DNA from: Bacteroidota bacterium
GTDB taxonomy: Bacteria > Bacteroidota > Bacteroidia > Bacteroidales > Lentimicrobiaceae
Direction of reading: 5' to 3'
NCBI GenBank assembly: GCA_023417935.1
Contig: JAEZDY010000023.1
Span: 372,001 to 436,000, forward strand
DNA length: 64,000 bases
The stretch's first letter is position 1. The number at the start of each line of letters is the position of its first letter. Below the pieces are notes generated by a model. That model searched no databases. It saw nothing but the letters and a program-made list of their open reading frames with translations, and was not told the origin of the DNA. Both the position numbers and the translations under genes were made by a program. Below, one piece after another: positions 42,618 to 51,286 of the stretch.

Positions 42618-45600
42618 ATGAGAAAATTCGTATTGATGCTTGTACTTCTGATTTTTGCCGGAGTACAGGTAGTTCTGGCTCAAACAACCATTACTGGTGT
42701 GGTAACCAGTGCTGAAGATGGCATGCCCATACCGGGTGCTGCTATTCAGGTTAAGGGTACCACTATTGGAGTCACAACTGATGTGAATGGCCGCTACTCA
42801 TTAAGAGTACCAGCCAACGGCCAAATACTCCAATATTCGTTCGTGGGTATGGCAACAAAAGAAATTACCATCGGTAGCCAAACAGTTATCAATGTAGTCC
42901 TGGAAACAGTAGCTGTTGACATTGAAGGTGTCGTTGTTACTGCCTTGGGTATTTCCCGTGAGAAAAAATCTCTCGGTTATGCTGCCCAGGAGGTTAGTAG
43001 TGAAGACTTAACCCGGTCAGGGTCTTCAAACCTTTCTACTGCCATGCAAGGGAAATTATCAGGGGTAGATATTAAACCATCAAGTGGTATGCCCGGTGCT
43101 TCATCACAGGTTGTGATCAGAGGCTCACGTTCATTCTCAGGAAACAATACTCCACTTTATGTGGTAGATGGAATGCCAATTTCTTCTACTCCCGACTATT
43201 CAACAGGGAATAGCGTTACTGGTGCTGACATTTCTAACCGTGCTATGGATATTGATCCTAATGATATTGAATCTATCAATATCCTTAAAGGACAAGCTGC
43301 ATCTGCACTTTATGGAATCAGAGCTTCAAATGGTGTTATTATTATTACTACTAAAAGTGGTAAGGGAAAAACCATTGGAAAGCCAAACATCTCCTTTTCT
43401 AACTTTACCAGTCTTGAGCAAGTATCAAGAAAGCCAGAATTCCAAACAACATGGGCACAGGGAAGTTACGAAAACTATATTCCTAATACTTCATTTGCAT
43501 GGGGTCCACGTATAACTGATTTACCTGATCATCCAACCTACGGTGGTAATAACTTCGATCATCCAGGTTTATATCGAGTACCACAATTAGAGGCTGCTGG
43601 TCTTGACCCATGGGTAGCACCTGCTGTATATGACAATTGGGATGATTACTTCAAACAAGGTTTCACTACCACTACTTCACTAAATATTAGTCAGGCTTCT
43701 GAAAGAGGAAATATAGCATTTGGTATTGGTAATACAACCCAGGATGGTATAGTTCCTTCAACTGGTATGAAACGCTGGAATGCAAAAGCCGCCGGAGAAA
43801 CAAATCTTAATGATGCATGGACTTTAGGATTTTCATCAAACTTTGCACGCACTAACATTGATAAACTACCTGCAGCAAATGATGCAACTTTAGCCGGTAT
43901 ATATGGTGCTCCTCCTTCATACAATTTAAAAGGAATTCCATATGCTCGTCCTACTGATCCTTATGCACAGATATATTATCGTTCACTTACTTTCGATAAT
44001 CCATATTGGGCAGCTGAAAACAATAGTTTTACTGAAAATACTGACCGTTTCTTTGGAAATGGCTTTGTTCAGTTCGCTCCAACTATTGCTGAAAATATGA
44101 CATTGACAACCAGATATCAGATTGGTATGGATGCTTATACTACTCATTTCCAGGATATATTTGAATTTGGTCATAGAGGTGCTACAGGTGAGATTACAAA
44201 CTATGGTGTGTCTTCTCAAACAGTTAATTCACTCTTAACCGTTGTGTATAACTGGAAACTTAACCAGGACTTCAACTTTACTGCATTAGTAGGTAATGAA
44301 TTTAACCATCGTCATCGTAAGTTTTACGATCAGTATGGATCAAACTTCAACTTCGGAGGTTGGGCTCATGTGAATAATGCTAAAATCGTACAAGCTGATG
44401 AAGATCAATTCCAGGATAGAACCGTTGGTTTCTTTGGTAACCTTGGACTTGATTATAGAGGTATGATTTATTTGAATGCTACAGGACGTAATGACTATGT
44501 TTCGACCATGCCAAGAGATAACAACTCATTCTTCTATCCTTCAGCTTCAATAGGTTTTGTAATTAGTGAGCTTGAGGCTGTTAGTAATGTAGATGCTATT
44601 TCATTTGCTAAAGTTCGTGCTTCATTTGCTGAAGTTGGACAAGCAGGAGAATATAGGGATAATTACTTCACAACTCCTAACTATGCCGGTAGTTGGTGGA
44701 GCGGAAGCCCTATTCAATATCCTATTAATGGTGTTAGTAGTTATTTGTCAAACAATATACAGTACGATCCAAACCTTGAACCTCAGAATACTCAATCATT
44801 TGAACTTGGTGCAGAACTCATGTTCTTCAACAATCGTTTAGGTTTTGATTATACCTATTCTAATCAAGTAGTAACCGGCCAAATATTCCAGGTTCCTCTT
44901 GCTGCTTCTTCAGGAGCTGCTTCATTGGTAATGAACGGTGGAAACATTGAAACCATATCACACGAGATTGTAATGTACGCTACTCCGGTATCTACTAGTA
45001 ATTTCAAGTGGGATTTGAATGTTAATTTCGCGAAATTAACCAATACTGTTAATGAATTGGCAGAAGGTGTTGAAAGTATCTTCCTCGGTGGTTTCGTAAC
45101 TCCTCAGGTAAGAGCCGGTATTGGCAATACCTTCCCTGTTATTTACGGTTCATCTTTCTTAAGAGACGACGCTGGAAATATTGTTGTTTATGACGAACCT
45201 GGTGCATGGTATCATGGTTTCCCACAATCAGGTCCTCCTGCAGTTATTGGTGAAGCATCACCTGACTTTATTATGGGCTTAACAAATAGATTTACCATCT
45301 TTGGATTTACCCTTGCCGGTACAATGGAATGGAAAAATGGTGGACAAATGTATCATGGTTCCAATGGATTGCTTGATCTCTATGGAGTATCAAAGAATGT
45401 TGAAGATCGTACAGGAACTTTCATTTATGAAGGTGTAAAACCAGATGGTACTCCAAATGATATTGAACGTGGTGGACCTGAAGATCCTGATGCATACCAG
45501 GATTTAATTACTGGCGTTTTAACAGGAATAGATGAGTATTATATTCAGGATAATTCTTTCGTAAAACTGAGAGAACTAACTTTAGGTTATAGAATTCCAA

Positions 45601-45785
45601 AATCGGTATTCAATAATGTAGTGTTAGATGTGTCGGTATTTGCAAGAAACATACTCTTATGGACTGAACTACCAAACTTTGATCCAGAATCATCACAAGG
45701 TAATAATAATATGGGAGGTGCATTCGAACGATTCTCGATGCCTCAAACAACAAGTTTTGGTATTGGTCTTAACCTGAATTTCTAA
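42618..45785 (+). CDS. SusC/RagA family TonB-linked outer membrane protein (copy 2)
   Basis: The 1055-residue importer of the SusC class starts at the ATG at 42618 (MRKFVLMLVLLIFAGVQVVL), identical to copy 1. An in-frame ATG at 42585 lies inside the conserved leader and would mask the signal peptide. Regulatory-like domain, VVVTALGISREKKSL and plug (QVVIRGSRSFSGNNTPLYVVDG) are followed by a barrel ending FGIGLNLNF. After about residue 120 it departs clearly from copy 1, so the substrate probably differs. The partner SusD starts 18 bases after its stop. Confidence 0.93.
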   Translation: MRKFVLMLVLLIFAGVQVVLAQTTITGVVTSAEDGMPIPGAAIQVKGTTIGVTTDVNGRYSLRVPANGQILQYSFVGMATKEITIGSQTVINVVLETVAVDIEGVVVTALGISREKKSLGYAAQEVSSEDLTRSGSSNLSTAMQGKLSGVDIKPSSGMPGASSQVVIRGSRSFSGNNTPLYVVDGMPISSTPDYSTGNSVTGADISNRAMDIDPNDIESINILKGQAASALYGIRASNGVIIITTKSGKGKTIGKPNISFSNFTSLEQVSRKPEFQTTWAQGSYENYIPNTSFAWGPRITDLPDHPTYGGNNFDHPGLYRVPQLEAAGLDPWVAPAVYDNWDDYFKQGFTTTTSLNISQASERGNIAFGIGNTTQDGIVPSTGMKRWNAKAAGETNLNDAWTLGFSSNFARTNIDKLPAANDATLAGIYGAPPSYNLKGIPYARPTDPYAQIYYRSLTFDNPYWAAENNSFTENTDRFFGNGFVQFAPTIAENMTLTTRYQIGMDAYTTHFQDIFEFGHRGATGEITNYGVSSQTVNSLLTVVYNWKLNQDFNFTALVGNEFNHRHRKFYDQYGSNFNFGGWAHVNNAKIVQADEDQFQDRTVGFFGNLGLDYRGMIYLNATGRNDYVSTMPRDNNSFFYPSASIGFVISELEAVSNVDAISFAKVRASFAEVGQAGEYRDNYFTTPNYAGSWWSGSPIQYPINGVSSYLSNNIQYDPNLEPQNTQSFELGAELMFFNNRLGFDYTYSNQVVTGQIFQVPLAASSGAASLVMNGGNIETISHEIVMYATPVSTSNFKWDLNVNFAKLTNTVNELAEGVESIFLGGFVTPQVRAGIGNTFPVIYGSSFLRDDAGNIVVYDEPGAWYHGFPQSGPPAVIGEASPDFIMGLTNRFTIFGFTLAGTMEWKNGGQMYHGSNGLLDLYGVSKNVEDRTGTFIYEGVKPDGTPNDIERGGPEDPDAYQDLITGVLTGIDEYYIQDNSFVKLRELTLGYRIPKSVFNNVVLDVSVFARNILLWTELPNFDPESSQGNNNMGGAFERFSMPQTTSFGIGLNLNF

Positions 45786-45803
45786 CAAAAAAACGAAACA
45801 AAA

Positions 45804-47240
45804 ATGAAAAATATAATTAAATTTTTAACACTCCCTATATTCCTCTTCCTCTTAGCGGGATGTTCACAGGATGAACTGGAGGATATAAACAGAAACGAAA
45901 ATGACCCACTTGATGTGCCATCACGTCTTATTGTTTCAGATGTCATTTCAAGAACAGCCTTTTCAGTTTTAGGTACTGATCTTTCTTTCTATTCATCAGT
46001 TTATGTTGAGCACAATGTTGGTGTTTATAACCAAATGTACAATGCTGATATCAGATCAGGTGAACCAACCTCTGCCACAACATATAATAATATATGGGGA
46101 GCCGCTTATGAAAATCTCTATAACCTCAAACTTGTTATTAACAAGACCTCTGAAGGCGGTAGTGAAGCAGGTAATTTCCACACACTTGGTATTGCTCAGA
46201 TAATGACAGCTTACAACCTGGCTCTTCTGACCGATGCTTTTGGTGATGTTCCATATTCAGAAGCACTTCAACCAGGGGTTATTTTCCAGCCGAAAGTTGA
46301 CAAGCAGGAAGATCTGTATACTGAGATTTTCGCTTTACTTGATAGGGCAATTGCAAATCTGGCTATGGAGACTACCTTCCCATCACTAGGCGGACAGGAT
46401 TTCCTATATGGAGGTAATGTAGAGCGTTGGACACAATTCGCCAATGGTTTAAAAGCAAGGTATACCGCTCGTTTGGCTCTCAGAAATGGTGGACAATGGG
46501 ATGATGTAATTGCATTTGCTAATAGTTCATTTACATCAGCTGATGAAGAAGCAAAATACGTTTATGACGGTTCTTCTTCATTGAGCCCATTTGCAATGTT
46601 CTTTGATGATAGAGATTATTTTGGAGCAAGTCAGAGTCTTAATGACAAGCTTGTTGACAGGAACGACCCAAGAGCTGATGCTTTCTTTATCCCTTATCCT
46701 GGAGAAGAGGAAATTGTGTTTGCTCAACCAGGTGCACCTAATCAAGTTCAGGGACTGTATGGTATTTCAGCTTTAACATTTGAGGCTTATACCCGTCCAA
46801 CATACCTATTAAGCTATCATGAATTGGAATTCCTGAAAGCAGAAGCTCACGCAAGACTAGATCAACAAACAGAGGCTGCTGAAGCACTTGAAAATGCTAT
46901 CACTGCTGCTTTTGTAAAGGTTGGTTTGCCTGCTGATAGTGCTCAATCATACATTGAAACTGAAGTTACTCCAAGGTTTGAAGCTAATATGGTTCAGGAG
47001 ATTATGGTTCAAAAGTATCTGGCATTCTTTGAAGAAGAAGCTTTTGAGGCATATAACGACATTCGCCGTTTGAGGGCTAATGATGAAAACTATATTACTT
47101 TAACTAACACACTTCCTTTCCCATTACGCTTCACTTATGGAGCTGATGATGTAACTACAAATCCAAACGTAGCTGCTCTTTATGGTACTGGCGCGTATGT
47201 TTATACTGACAATGTATGGTGGGCCGGTGGTTCAAAATAA
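45804..47240 (+). CDS. SusD/RagB family outer membrane lipoprotein (copy 2)
   Basis: The 478-residue SusD-type lipoprotein has a lipobox (FLLAGC, Cys20). The segment LALLTDAFGDVPYSEALQPG and the ending FEEEAFEAYNDIRRLRANDENY are typical of the family. It is only distantly similar to the first SusD. This fits separate ligand specificities for the two pairs, in contrast to the near-identical SusC N-termini. The unit closes with a strong terminator at 47253-47291. Confidence 0.92.
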   Translation: MKNIIKFLTLPIFLFLLAGCSQDELEDINRNENDPLDVPSRLIVSDVISRTAFSVLGTDLSFYSSVYVEHNVGVYNQMYNADIRSGEPTSATTYNNIWGAAYENLYNLKLVINKTSEGGSEAGNFHTLGIAQIMTAYNLALLTDAFGDVPYSEALQPGVIFQPKVDKQEDLYTEIFALLDRAIANLAMETTFPSLGGQDFLYGGNVERWTQFANGLKARYTARLALRNGGQWDDVIAFANSSFTSADEEAKYVYDGSSSLSPFAMFFDDRDYFGASQSLNDKLVDRNDPRADAFFIPYPGEEEIVFAQPGAPNQVQGLYGISALTFEAYTRPTYLLSYHELEFLKAEAHARLDQQTEAAEALENAITAAFVKVGLPADSAQSYIETEVTPRFEANMVQEIMVQKYLAFFEEEAFEAYNDIRRLRANDENYITLTNTLPFPLRFTYGADDVTTNPNVAALYGTGAYVYTDNVWWAGGSK

Positions 47241-47252
47241 TAATTGTCTTTT

Positions 47253-47291
47253 AAAACAAAAAAGCTGCCCAAAGGGCAGCTTTTTTGTTTT
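47253..47291. terminator. Strong bidirectional terminator
   Basis: Arms of 18 bases (AAAACAAAAAAGCTGCCC and its complement) around AAA give T-runs in both directions. It serves the second SusC/D pair (plus) and rocD (minus, ending at 47333). Confidence 0.9.
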
Positions 47292-47332
47292 ATCAGTTTC
47301 TGAGTTATCAGATCATATCAGCATTTAAGTGA

Positions 47333-48556
47333 TTATTCAAAGGACAAAATCGATTCAACAATCCTCTTAATAGCTTCGCGAAGTTGATCTTCAGTAATTA
47401 CCAACGGAGGAGCAAAACGAATAATGTCACCGTGGGTTGGTTTAGCCAACACGCCATTATCACGCATCTTCAAACATACATCCCATGCTTCTTTACCATT
47501 CTTAGGCCTGATAACAACAGCATTCAATAGTCCTTTACCGCGTACTAATGCAATCATGTCTGACTTCACCTTGCGCATCTCCTCACGGAAGATATTGCCC
47601 AGGTATTCAGCTCTTTCGGCAAGTTTCTCATCTTTAACTACCTGAAGGGCTGCCATTGCTACTTTTGCTGCTACAGGGTTTCCACCAAAGGTTGAACCAT
47701 GTTCACCCGGTTTAATGGTTAACATAATTGAGTCATCTGCTAATACTGCAGATACAGGATACACGCCGCCTGATAATGCTTTACCCAGGATAAGTATGTC
47801 AGGACGAACGTTTTCATGATCACAAGCCAACAACTTACCTGTACGGGCAATTCCGGTTTGCACCTCATCAGCTATGAACAATACATTCTTTTCACGACAC
47901 ATCTGTGCAGCTTTGCTCAAATATCCTTCATCAGGTACAAATACACCAGCTTCACCTTGAATAGGTTCTACAAGGAATCCTGCAACAGTAGGATCCTGTA
48001 ATGCTTCAGCCAATGCGTTAAGATCATTATAAGGGATTTTGATAAATCCCGGAGTAAATGGACCATAACCACCGTATGACTCAGGATCATTTGACATGGA
48101 AACAATAGTAATTGTCCTACCATGAAAGTTTCCTTCACAAACAATGATCTTAGCTTGATTTTCTTCAACTCCTTTTACTTTGTATGCCCATTTACGACAA
48201 AGCTTAAGCGCGGTTTCATCAGCTTCAGCACCTGTGTTCATTGGTAATACTTTATCGTAACCAAAGTATTCAGTAATGTATTTCTCATACGATCCAAGAG
48301 AATCATTGAAGAATGCTCTTGATGTAAGTGTCATTATTTGGGCCTGGTCAATGAGAGCATTGACAATCTTTGGATGGCAATGTCCTTGATTAACGGCAGA
48401 ATATGCGGAAAGAAAGTCAAAGTATTCCTTTCCTTCAACATCCCATACTAAAGCTCCTTCTCCCTTAGCCAATACTACTGGCAATGGGTGATAATTGTGC
48501 GCACCGTACTTGTCTTCCAGTTGCATCAGTTGTTCCGATGTCATTAAATCGATCAT
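47333..48556 (-). CDS. rocD: Ornithine aminotransferase
   Basis: This PLP enzyme converts ornithine and 2-oxoglutarate to glutamate semialdehyde and glutamate. The 407-residue class III aminotransferase has EDKYGAHNYHPLPVVLAKGEGALVWD at the start, the OAT-type NTGAEADETALKLCRKW, GNFHGRT and FIADEVQTGIARTGK. The Schiff-base Lys is in ILGKALSGGVYPVSAVLAD. Length and segments match RocD rather than acetylornithine aminotransferase (ArgD). It is monocistronic and divergent from the lipoprotein gene. Confidence 0.92.
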   Translation of the reverse strand: MIDLMTSEQLMQLEDKYGAHNYHPLPVVLAKGEGALVWDVEGKEYFDFLSAYSAVNQGHCHPKIVNALIDQAQIMTLTSRAFFNDSLGSYEKYITEYFGYDKVLPMNTGAEADETALKLCRKWAYKVKGVEENQAKIIVCEGNFHGRTITIVSMSNDPESYGGYGPFTPGFIKIPYNDLNALAEALQDPTVAGFLVEPIQGEAGVFVPDEGYLSKAAQMCREKNVLFIADEVQTGIARTGKLLACDHENVRPDILILGKALSGGVYPVSAVLADDSIMLTIKPGEHGSTFGGNPVAAKVAMAALQVVKDEKLAERAEYLGNIFREEMRKVKSDMIALVRGKGLLNAVVIRPKNGKEAWDVCLKMRDNGVLAKPTHGDIIRFAPPLVITEDQLREAIKRIVESILSFE

Positions 48557-48717
48557 GGTAAATTATGTGTTAATAAATTGTCAAATAGCTCACTACAGTC
48601 AGCAAAGATATAATTTATAAACCAATACCCCAACTATCGCAGCAGATACAGGTATTAATATTTATTGGTTGCGCTGAATTGAAATAATCAAATTCTATTC
48701 AATTAAACTGCTTTTTT

Positions 48718-48725
48718 TACCTTTG
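48718..48725 (+). promoter_or_regulatory. Putative -7 element (TAnnTTTG) for the small lipoprotein gene
   Basis: TACCTTTG matches the consensus and lies 38 bases before the ATG at 48764. Confidence 0.4.
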
Positions 48726-48763
48726 TAGTGTAAAACAAAACCTAATACTTACATCCAACGATC

Positions 48764-49297
48764 ATGAAAAAGTTACTTCTTTATTCATTTGCCTCATTGT
48801 TGTTGATATCCTGCAGCACAAGAGAAGAGTCCAAATCAGGAACAGTTGTTTATAATGTCAATATTGAAAATATTGACTCGCTGAATAATGCAAAACCGGT
48901 GATGTGGAAAAATCTTTCATCAGTAGTTGAAGGAGTAGGACACTCAGGAAAATTTGCAAGCAAGATCGACTCAGTAAACCCTTTTAGCATTACGCTCGAA
49001 GCTAAAGTTAGTGATATAGCGGCCGGGATTCCGAAGGAAGTAAGCTTCACTGCATATGGCCTTGCCCTACAACCAGAATCAAAAGCAATACTTGTAGTAT
49101 CAGGAAGTGATCAGGTATTTTATGGATCAGGTAGTTTTGACACATTATTTAGTGCAACTAATCAATGGCAACAAATGAAAGTTAATTTCTTGTTACCAAA
49201 AAACCTAAAAGAAACACATATCCTAAAGGCATATGTTTGGAATGATGGAAAAGGGGAATTGTTAGTTGATGATCTGAAAGTAGAATTTAAATACTAA
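48764..49297 (+). CDS. Predicted lipoprotein, function unknown
   Basis: The 177-residue protein has a short signal sequence and lipobox (LLLISC, Cys17 followed by STREE). The mature part reads as a beta-sandwich with alternating hydrophobics (SITLEAKVSDIAAGIPKEVSFTAYGLAL; LVDDLKVEF) and may be carbohydrate-binding-module-like. The ending LLVDDLKVEFKY resembles domains that bind surfaces, but no family could be named. It faces ccmE convergently with only 6 bases between stop codons. Confidence 0.7.
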   Translation: MKKLLLYSFASLLLISCSTREESKSGTVVYNVNIENIDSLNNAKPVMWKNLSSVVEGVGHSGKFASKIDSVNPFSITLEAKVSDIAAGIPKEVSFTAYGLALQPESKAILVVSGSDQVFYGSGSFDTLFSATNQWQQMKVNFLLPKNLKETHILKAYVWNDGKGELLVDDLKVEFKY

Positions 49298-49303
49298 CAA
49301 TCG

Positions 49304-49720
49304 TCATTCCTGGTCAATATAATTGACTTCTTTAAACTCTTGCGGCACCTGGTCACTATTGTATTTTGAAGGGCATTTTAAGTTCATTTTATGGGCTTCA
49401 AAATACCCTTCTTTCATTTTGCCAATTACAACAACCTGCTCTAATTTTTCAAAATCCTGTGGCTTGCTGTCATTATATTTTACCAGCATCTCGTCGCCCT
49501 TTTCATCGAGCATTGTGAAGGTGAAGCTATTTGCATCAACTGTTGCATCATACACGATAGGTTTACCTGGGCTCAAAGTACCCATGACATGGAATTCACG
49601 GCCTTTATGCTTTGATGCTTCAGCAAAGCCTGAATATGTGGAAGTATTCATTGAAAGGCTTAGTACTACTCCAATAGCCGCTACCATCAATACAAGTAAT
49701 AATATATGTGTACGTTTCAT
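49304..49720 (-). CDS. ccmE: Cytochrome c maturation protein CcmE, CxxxY type
   Basis: CcmE is the periplasmic heme chaperone that binds heme covalently and hands it to the cytochrome c ligation complex. The 138-residue protein has an N-terminal anchor (HILLLVLMVAAIGVVLSL) and an OB-fold barrel (VMGTLSPGKPIVYD...VVVIGKMKEGYFEAHKM). The heme-binding site is Cys116-P-S-K-Tyr120, i.e. CxxxY, in place of the HxxxY of E. coli. This variant is known from other anaerobes and archaea. It follows ccmD in the minus-strand ccm run. Confidence 0.88.
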   Translation of the reverse strand: MKRTHILLLVLMVAAIGVVLSLSMNTSTYSGFAEASKHKGREFHVMGTLSPGKPIVYDATVDANSFTFTMLDEKGDEMLVKYNDSKPQDFEKLEQVVVIGKMKEGYFEAHKMNLKCPSKYNSDQVPQEFKEVNYIDQE

Positions 49721-49748
49721 TCCCTTTAGTTTAGTTGTTAAAATGCTA

Positions 49749-49901
49749 TTAAATTCTTTCTTTCACTGTTGAAGTTAACTCCTGTTGTTTTTTCTCAATT
49801 TTGCCGAGTTTCCTATCAAGAAGGAATAAGTAAATACCTAATCCAACGAAAATAATGGTCATCACAATTGCAACCACTAAAAATTTATCATCTCCAATCA
49901 T
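49749..49901 (-). CDS. ccmD: CcmD-like small membrane protein (50 codons)
   Basis: The 50-residue frame runs ATG at 49899-49901 to TAA at 49749. It has one transmembrane helix (VVAIVMTIIFVGLGIYLFLL) followed by a charged coiled tail (DRKLGKIEKKQQELT). Position between ccmC and ccmE, size, one helix and a basic tail all match CcmD, which links CcmC to CcmE in heme transfer. Sequence identity is not diagnostic for this tiny family, so the name rests on context. Confidence 0.8.
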   Translation of the reverse strand: MIGDDKFLVVAIVMTIIFVGLGIYLFLLDRKLGKIEKKQQELTSTVKERI

Positions 49902-49941
49902 AACAATCTATTTAATAATTTTTTCTTATAACCCTGCTATT

Positions 49942-50604
49942 TCAGGATTGCTGCTGTAATTCAAGTATTCTTTTGCGCTTGCGGATATCAAGAATCCAAT
50001 ATGCTATTATGATCCAACCGATTATTGCAGGGTAAAATACCAACCGCATGGTTGGGTCTAAATCGCCCATTGCTGATGAATTGCCTCCTTTGCCAGGGTG
50101 CAGTGAACTATCAGCAAGACGGGGCAGGATACCCAGGAAAATAACCAGAAGCATGAAAGCGAAAATATTATAAACTGCTGAAACACGTGCTCTTAATGCT
50201 CTTTCATCAATTGATCCGCGTAAAATAGTATATGCCAGATAAGCCATTACACTTACAGCTGCTCCATTAAGCTGTGGGTCATTGGTCCAAAAATCACCCC
50301 ATGTAAACTTAGCCCATACCATTCCTGTTGATAATCCTAATAACCCAAAGAACAAGCCGGTATTAACAGCCTGAGATGCTATAAGGTCATCCTTCAGCTT
50401 CAGGCTGCTCAAATACTTAATACTGTATACCAACGCCGTGCCAAACATAATGAACATAGCAAACCACATTGGAACATGGTAAAACAAGTTTCGGATAGTT
50501 TGGTGTATAAGTGGTAAAGCGGGTACTTCAATCATTATTCCGGCAACAATGGAATACAAAACCAGTACAAGCCCGGCAACTTTCCACCACATCCCTTTGA
50601 TCAT
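49942..50604 (-). CDS. ccmC: Heme exporter protein CcmC
   Basis: CcmC loads heme onto CcmE on the periplasmic side. From the ATG at 50604 it has 220 residues. The alternative TTG start at 50631 would add 9 residues and overlap ccmB. Six hydrophobic helices are visible. The tryptophan-rich heme-binding segment reads WAKFTWGDFWTNDPQLNG, close to the WGxxWxWD signature, although the second Trp of WxWD is Asn. External His residues lie in NLFYHVPMW and DSSLHPGKGG. ccmB lies just upstream. Confidence 0.88.
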   Translation of the reverse strand: MIKGMWWKVAGLVLVLYSIVAGIMIEVPALPLIHQTIRNLFYHVPMWFAMFIMFGTALVYSIKYLSSLKLKDDLIASQAVNTGLFFGLLGLSTGMVWAKFTWGDFWTNDPQLNGAAVSVMAYLAYTILRGSIDERALRARVSAVYNIFAFMLLVIFLGILPRLADSSLHPGKGGNSSAMGDLDPTMRLVFYPAIIGWIIIAYWILDIRKRKRILELQQQS

Positions 50605-50618
50605 AAAAAACAGTGTTA

Positions 50619-51275
50619 TTATTTTCGCCAAAGGTACGGAAAAAGTATAACTGCGAGGACAATTACCACCCCATCGATCAAAAAAATTGAAGTCAAGGAT
50701 TTGATTAACTGCATTGTAGGAATTTCAACCTTCAATGCCATCTTAAAGGCATTAATAACAAGTAACAATAATGGAATAACAACAGGAAATCCTAACACAG
50801 CCATCAGAGCTGCATTGTTGCCCGCACTTGATGCTATGGCTGAAACCATGGTTAGTGCACTGGCTAAACCTATACAACCCAAAATAAACGAGGGATAAAG
50901 CAGCCAGGGATTGAATTCTGGCATTCCGAGAAAAAGCACGTAAAGGCCAAGGCTTAAAAAGCCTAGTGACACCATGAGGATGCTATTATAGGTAATCTTT
51001 GAAATAATGATCGATACCGGTGATGCCAACACAAAATAGTATAATCGTCGGGCTGTATGTTCTTGTACGAAACTTTTACTAACAGCATTAAATGCTGCGA
51101 ATAAGAGAATAATCCAAAATAAGGCTATCCAGCTATTCTCGTCTATAACCCTACCAAAAGAAAGTTGCACAACAAATACAGTTGAAACTACATACAACAG
51201 AATGGCATTTAGTGCAAACCGTTGTCTGATTTCTAACAGGAAATCCTTCTTAATAAGGTCAATTACTTCTTTCAA
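50619..51275 (-). CDS. ccmB: Heme exporter protein CcmB
   Basis: The 218-residue inner-membrane protein forms the permease part of the CcmAB complex that releases CcmE-heme from CcmC by ATP hydrolysis. Six helices are visible, starting with FALNAILLYVVSTVFVVQLS. The segments FNAVSKSFVQEHTARRLYYFVLASPVS and GCIGLASALTMVSAIASSAGNNAALMAVL are family features. It begins 11 bases after purA, and ccmC follows. The ATPase ccmA is not adjacent and not in the window. Confidence 0.87.
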   Translation of the reverse strand: MKEVIDLIKKDFLLEIRQRFALNAILLYVVSTVFVVQLSFGRVIDENSWIALFWIILLFAAFNAVSKSFVQEHTARRLYYFVLASPVSIIISKITYNSILMVSLGFLSLGLYVLFLGMPEFNPWLLYPSFILGCIGLASALTMVSAIASSAGNNAALMAVLGFPVVIPLLLLVINAFKMALKVEIPTMQLIKSLTSIFLIDGVVIVLAVILFPYLWRK

Positions 51276-51286
51276 ATTTGGAATAG

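Noticed and set aside
37325..47240. Complete polysaccharide utilisation locus
   Set aside because: There are two SusC/D pairs but no glycoside hydrolase, sulfatase, hybrid two-component system or ECF sigma/anti-sigma pair nearby, so glycan use is not supported.
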